Origin: CAMFLJ01 sp963702555
GTDB taxonomy: Bacteria > Actinomycetota > Acidimicrobiia > Acidimicrobiales > Acidimicrobilacustridaceae
Direction of reading: 5' to 3'
Assembly: GCA_963702555.1 (NCBI GenBank)
Contig: CAVPCW010000008.1
Coordinates: forward strand, 310,001-374,000
Length of the DNA stretch: 64,000 nucleotides
A program made the position numbers and the translations under genes. The notes beneath the pieces are model-generated. The model saw nothing but the letters and a program-made list of their open reading frames with translations. It did not search any database and was not told where the DNA came from. Below, in pieces: positions 62,459-64,000 of the stretch; position 1 is the first letter of the stretch; the number at the start of each line of letters is the position of its first letter.

Positions 62459-63280
62459 GTGAACCCCGTCCTGCTCGCCCTCGCCGCGCTCACGACCGCG
62501 GCCATCGGGGCGCTGGGCGGGCTCGGGGGCGCCATCCTGCTGGTGCCGGTGCTGGTGCTGGCCGGTGTCGAGCCCCGCATCGCCGCGCCGCTGGGCCTGG
62601 TGTCGGTGGCGGCGGGCTCGTTGGCCGCGGCCCCGCCGCAGCTGGGCGACCGCCTGGTCAACCACCGACTCGGCGTGGCGACCGAGATCGTCGGCTCGTC
62701 GGCCGCGCTCACCGGCGCCCTCGTGTCGGGTGTGGTGAGCGAGACGGCTCTGGCCGTGGTGCTCGGCCTCGTCGCCATCGCCGCCGCGATCGTCGGCGGT
62801 CGGCGCAAGGGCGTACGCAACCTGCCCGACCCCGATCTCGGCCCCGACGACGTGGGCGAGATCCCCGGCACCCTGGCCGGCGTCTACCAACTCGGCCCCG
62901 ACGAGTTCGTGCCCTACCGGGCCCGACGCGTGCCGCTCGGCCTGGTCGGCATGGCCGGCGCCGGGCTCATCGCCGGGCTCTCCGGCGTGAGCGGCGGCTT
63001 CATCCGCACGCCCGCCTCCACCGAGGTCATGCACGTCCCCATCAAGGTGGCGGCGGCGACCACGACCTTCACGGTGGGTGTCACCTCGGCCGTCGGCCTG
63101 CTCGTCTTCGCGGCCCAGGACCGCATCGTCCCGTCCGACGCAGCGTTGGTGGCAGCCGCGGCGCTGGTCGGAGGCACGTTGGGTGCCCGGCTCCAGTCGC
63201 GACTCAGCCCGCCCGCCGTGCGCCGGGGCCTCTCGGTCGTGCTCGTCGCCATCGGCGTGCTGCTGCTGGTGAAGCGATGA
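62459..63280 (+). CDS. TauE/SafE family sulfite/anion exporter
   Basis: 273 aa, about eight membrane helices in two halves. Each half begins with the Gly-rich signature of the family: GALGGLGGAILLVPVLVL and GLSGVSGGFIRTPAS. A charged cytosolic loop of 60 residues (RRKGVRNLPDPDLGPDDVG) separates them. Such proteins move sulfite, sulfoacetate or other anions out of the cell; substrate unknown. GTG 62459 has GAGG eight bases upstream. The overlapping DUF1634 gene is a known companion of this family. Confidence 0.88.
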   Translation: MNPVLLALAALTTAAIGALGGLGGAILLVPVLVLAGVEPRIAAPLGLVSVAAGSLAAAPPQLGDRLVNHRLGVATEIVGSSAALTGALVSGVVSETALAVVLGLVAIAAAIVGGRRKGVRNLPDPDLGPDDVGEIPGTLAGVYQLGPDEFVPYRARRVPLGLVGMAGAGLIAGLSGVSGGFIRTPASTEVMHVPIKVAAATTTFTVGVTSAVGLLVFAAQDRIVPSDAALVAAAALVGGTLGARLQSRLSPPAVRRGLSVVLVAIGVLLLVKR

Positions 63281-63612
63281 GCGGGAGCGACCTTCCACCG
63301 ATGCCGCCGGCGAGCGGCGATGGTGCCCGCCCGGCGCCGGAGCCGCCGCTGCGCGACCTCGCGCTGCTCGCCCGGATCCTCCAGGTCGCCCTCGTCGTCG
63401 CCTTCGTGCTCGCCCTCGGCGGTGCCTTCATCCCGGGGCGGGCGGGTCACCTCAGCGAGGTCGCCCTCCTGGTCGTGCTGATCGGTGCACCCGTGCTGCG
63501 GGTGGCGTGGCTCACCGTCGACTGGGCCCGCGAGCGCGACCGGCTCTTCGTCGGCCTCGGCCTGGTGTTGCTGGCGGTGATGGCCGTCTCGGGCCTGATC
63601 AAGTTCCTCTGA
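63277..63612 (+). CDS. DUF1634 membrane protein, partner of TauE/SafE
   Basis: 111 aa with three hydrophobic helices (about 34-50, 59-76 and 90-108) after a Pro-rich cytosolic N-terminus. The pattern LARILQVALVVAFVLALGG and VLRVAWLTVDWARERDRLFVGLG fits DUF1634, which is regularly encoded beside TauE/SafE exporters and may be an accessory subunit. Starts with ATGA overlap on the exporter gene. Its TGA joins the stop of the convergent gene in the palindrome TGATCA. Confidence 0.85.
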   Translation: MSGSDLPPMPPASGDGARPAPEPPLRDLALLARILQVALVVAFVLALGGAFIPGRAGHLSEVALLVVLIGAPVLRVAWLTVDWARERDRLFVGLGLVLLAVMAVSGLIKFL

Positions 63613-64000
63613 TCAGCGGTCGGCGACCTCGGCGACGGGCACGACCCGGCACGTCGGCATCTGCTGCGGGTCGGCGTGGAGCCAGCGGAAGAACATCACG
63701 CCGCGCCGGTGACCGCTGGTGTCGAGCCAGTTCGGGTGGCCGGGGTCGCCGTCGGCGAGCACCAGGCGCACGGTGCCGTCGGCCTCGGGCACGACCTGGC
63801 GGTCGTTGAGGTTGGAGCGCCGGTCGGGGAAGCACTGGAACCAGCGGTCGCACAGCTGCAGGGCCCAGTAGGGGGTGTCGGGCGGGTCGAGCTCGATCAC
63901 CAGCGCCTCGCCCTCGGCCACGCGCCACCAGCTGAAGGCGTAGACGACGTCGGGGTTGGGCACGGCGGCCACGATGTCGTCGGCCGTCTGGCGCACGAAC
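63613..64000 (-). CDS. DUF1214 domain protein (partial)
   Basis: The C-terminal 129 residues are visible; the gene continues past the right edge. The segment YAFSWWRVAEGEALVIELDP followed by YWALQLCDRWFQCFPD, RQVVPEADGTVRLVLADGDPG and NWLDTSGHRRGVMFFRWLHA matches the DUF1214 domain, which often follows DUF1254 in large secreted or cytosolic proteins. Function unknown. GTG 63996 could start a short form, but the reading stays open upstream, so a longer protein is likely. Confidence 0.75.
   Translation of the reverse strand, partial: FVRQTADDIVAAVPNPDVVYAFSWWRVAEGEALVIELDPPDTPYWALQLCDRWFQCFPDRRSNLNDRQVVPEADGTVRLVLADGDPGHPNWLDTSGHRRGVMFFRWLHADPQQMPTCRVVPVAEVADR

Overview
The window is about 64 kb of very GC-rich DNA (roughly 70% or more) with dense genes, frequent GTG starts, GTGA/ATGA stop-start overlaps, and many genes that begin 6-8 nt after a TANNNT -10 box (leaderless mRNAs). 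It encodes several F420/deazaflavin-type enzymes (two LLM-class proteins, a PPOX-class protein, a DUF385 protein), two cytochromes P450 and many SDR, amidohydrolase and TetR proteins. I infer an actinomycete, most likely class Acidimicrobiia; no rRNA or other marker gene is present to prove it. I see no tRNA, rRNA, CRISPR array, phage gene or insertion sequence, and no gene-free stretch longer than about 220 bp.

Layout. 1-5.4 kb: a truncated alpha/beta hydrolase, an SDR, the cysteine genes cysK-cysE, a branched-chain-amino-acid-type binding lipoprotein and a DsbA-family protein. 5.4-7.9 kb: an alpha/beta hydrolase, a DUF389 membrane protein and a VOC protein, all with broken frames. 8-17.7 kb: amidohydrolase, cytosine-deaminase-like enzyme, thiolase, GNAT, DUF4235, a PAS-GGDEF diguanylate cyclase, a Rieske oxygenase and an F420-type oxidoreductase. 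17.7-21 kb: three tandem paralogous secreted proteins, each followed by the same 80-bp terminator repeat. 21-26.5 kb: LLM oxidoreductase, GH78-like rhamnosidase, amidohydrolase and 2-hydroxyacid dehydrogenase. 26.6-30 kb: a four-gene operon built around a UGSC-motif protein, with a TetR gene converging on it. 30-38.6 kb: P450s, sterol-desaturase-like oxygenase, CoaA-like kinase, thioesterase, PhyH dioxygenase and SDR, a set typical of lipid or steroid-like catabolism. 38.8-46.9 kb: HrpA helicase, a fourth secreted protein with the same C-terminal tail as the tandem three, alkyl sulfatase and enoyl-CoA hydratase. 46.9-51.9 kb: YgiD dioxygenase with a bicupin partner and membrane/secreted proteins. 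52-58.2 kb: a TetR-controlled DUF385 enzyme, ferritin-like protein, an ArsR regulator with its membrane partner, a DEAD-box helicase and an FMN reductase. 58.3-64 kb: LLM protein, cyclase, clostripain-type lipoprotein, TauE/SafE plus DUF1634, and a DUF1214 fragment.

The most notable signals are: (i) a shared V-A-P-x-F-T-G C-terminus on four exported proteins; (ii) the UGSC operon; (iii) a 51-bp palindrome present twice, both times between convergent genes, with compensatory stem changes; (iv) a 17-bp divergent leaderless promoter with overlapping -10 boxes; (v) regulator sites that can be read directly (a TetR operator filling a promoter spacer, an ArsR palindrome over the start codon). More than 20 apparent frameshifts can all be explained by extra bases, which points to sequencing insertions rather than gene decay.
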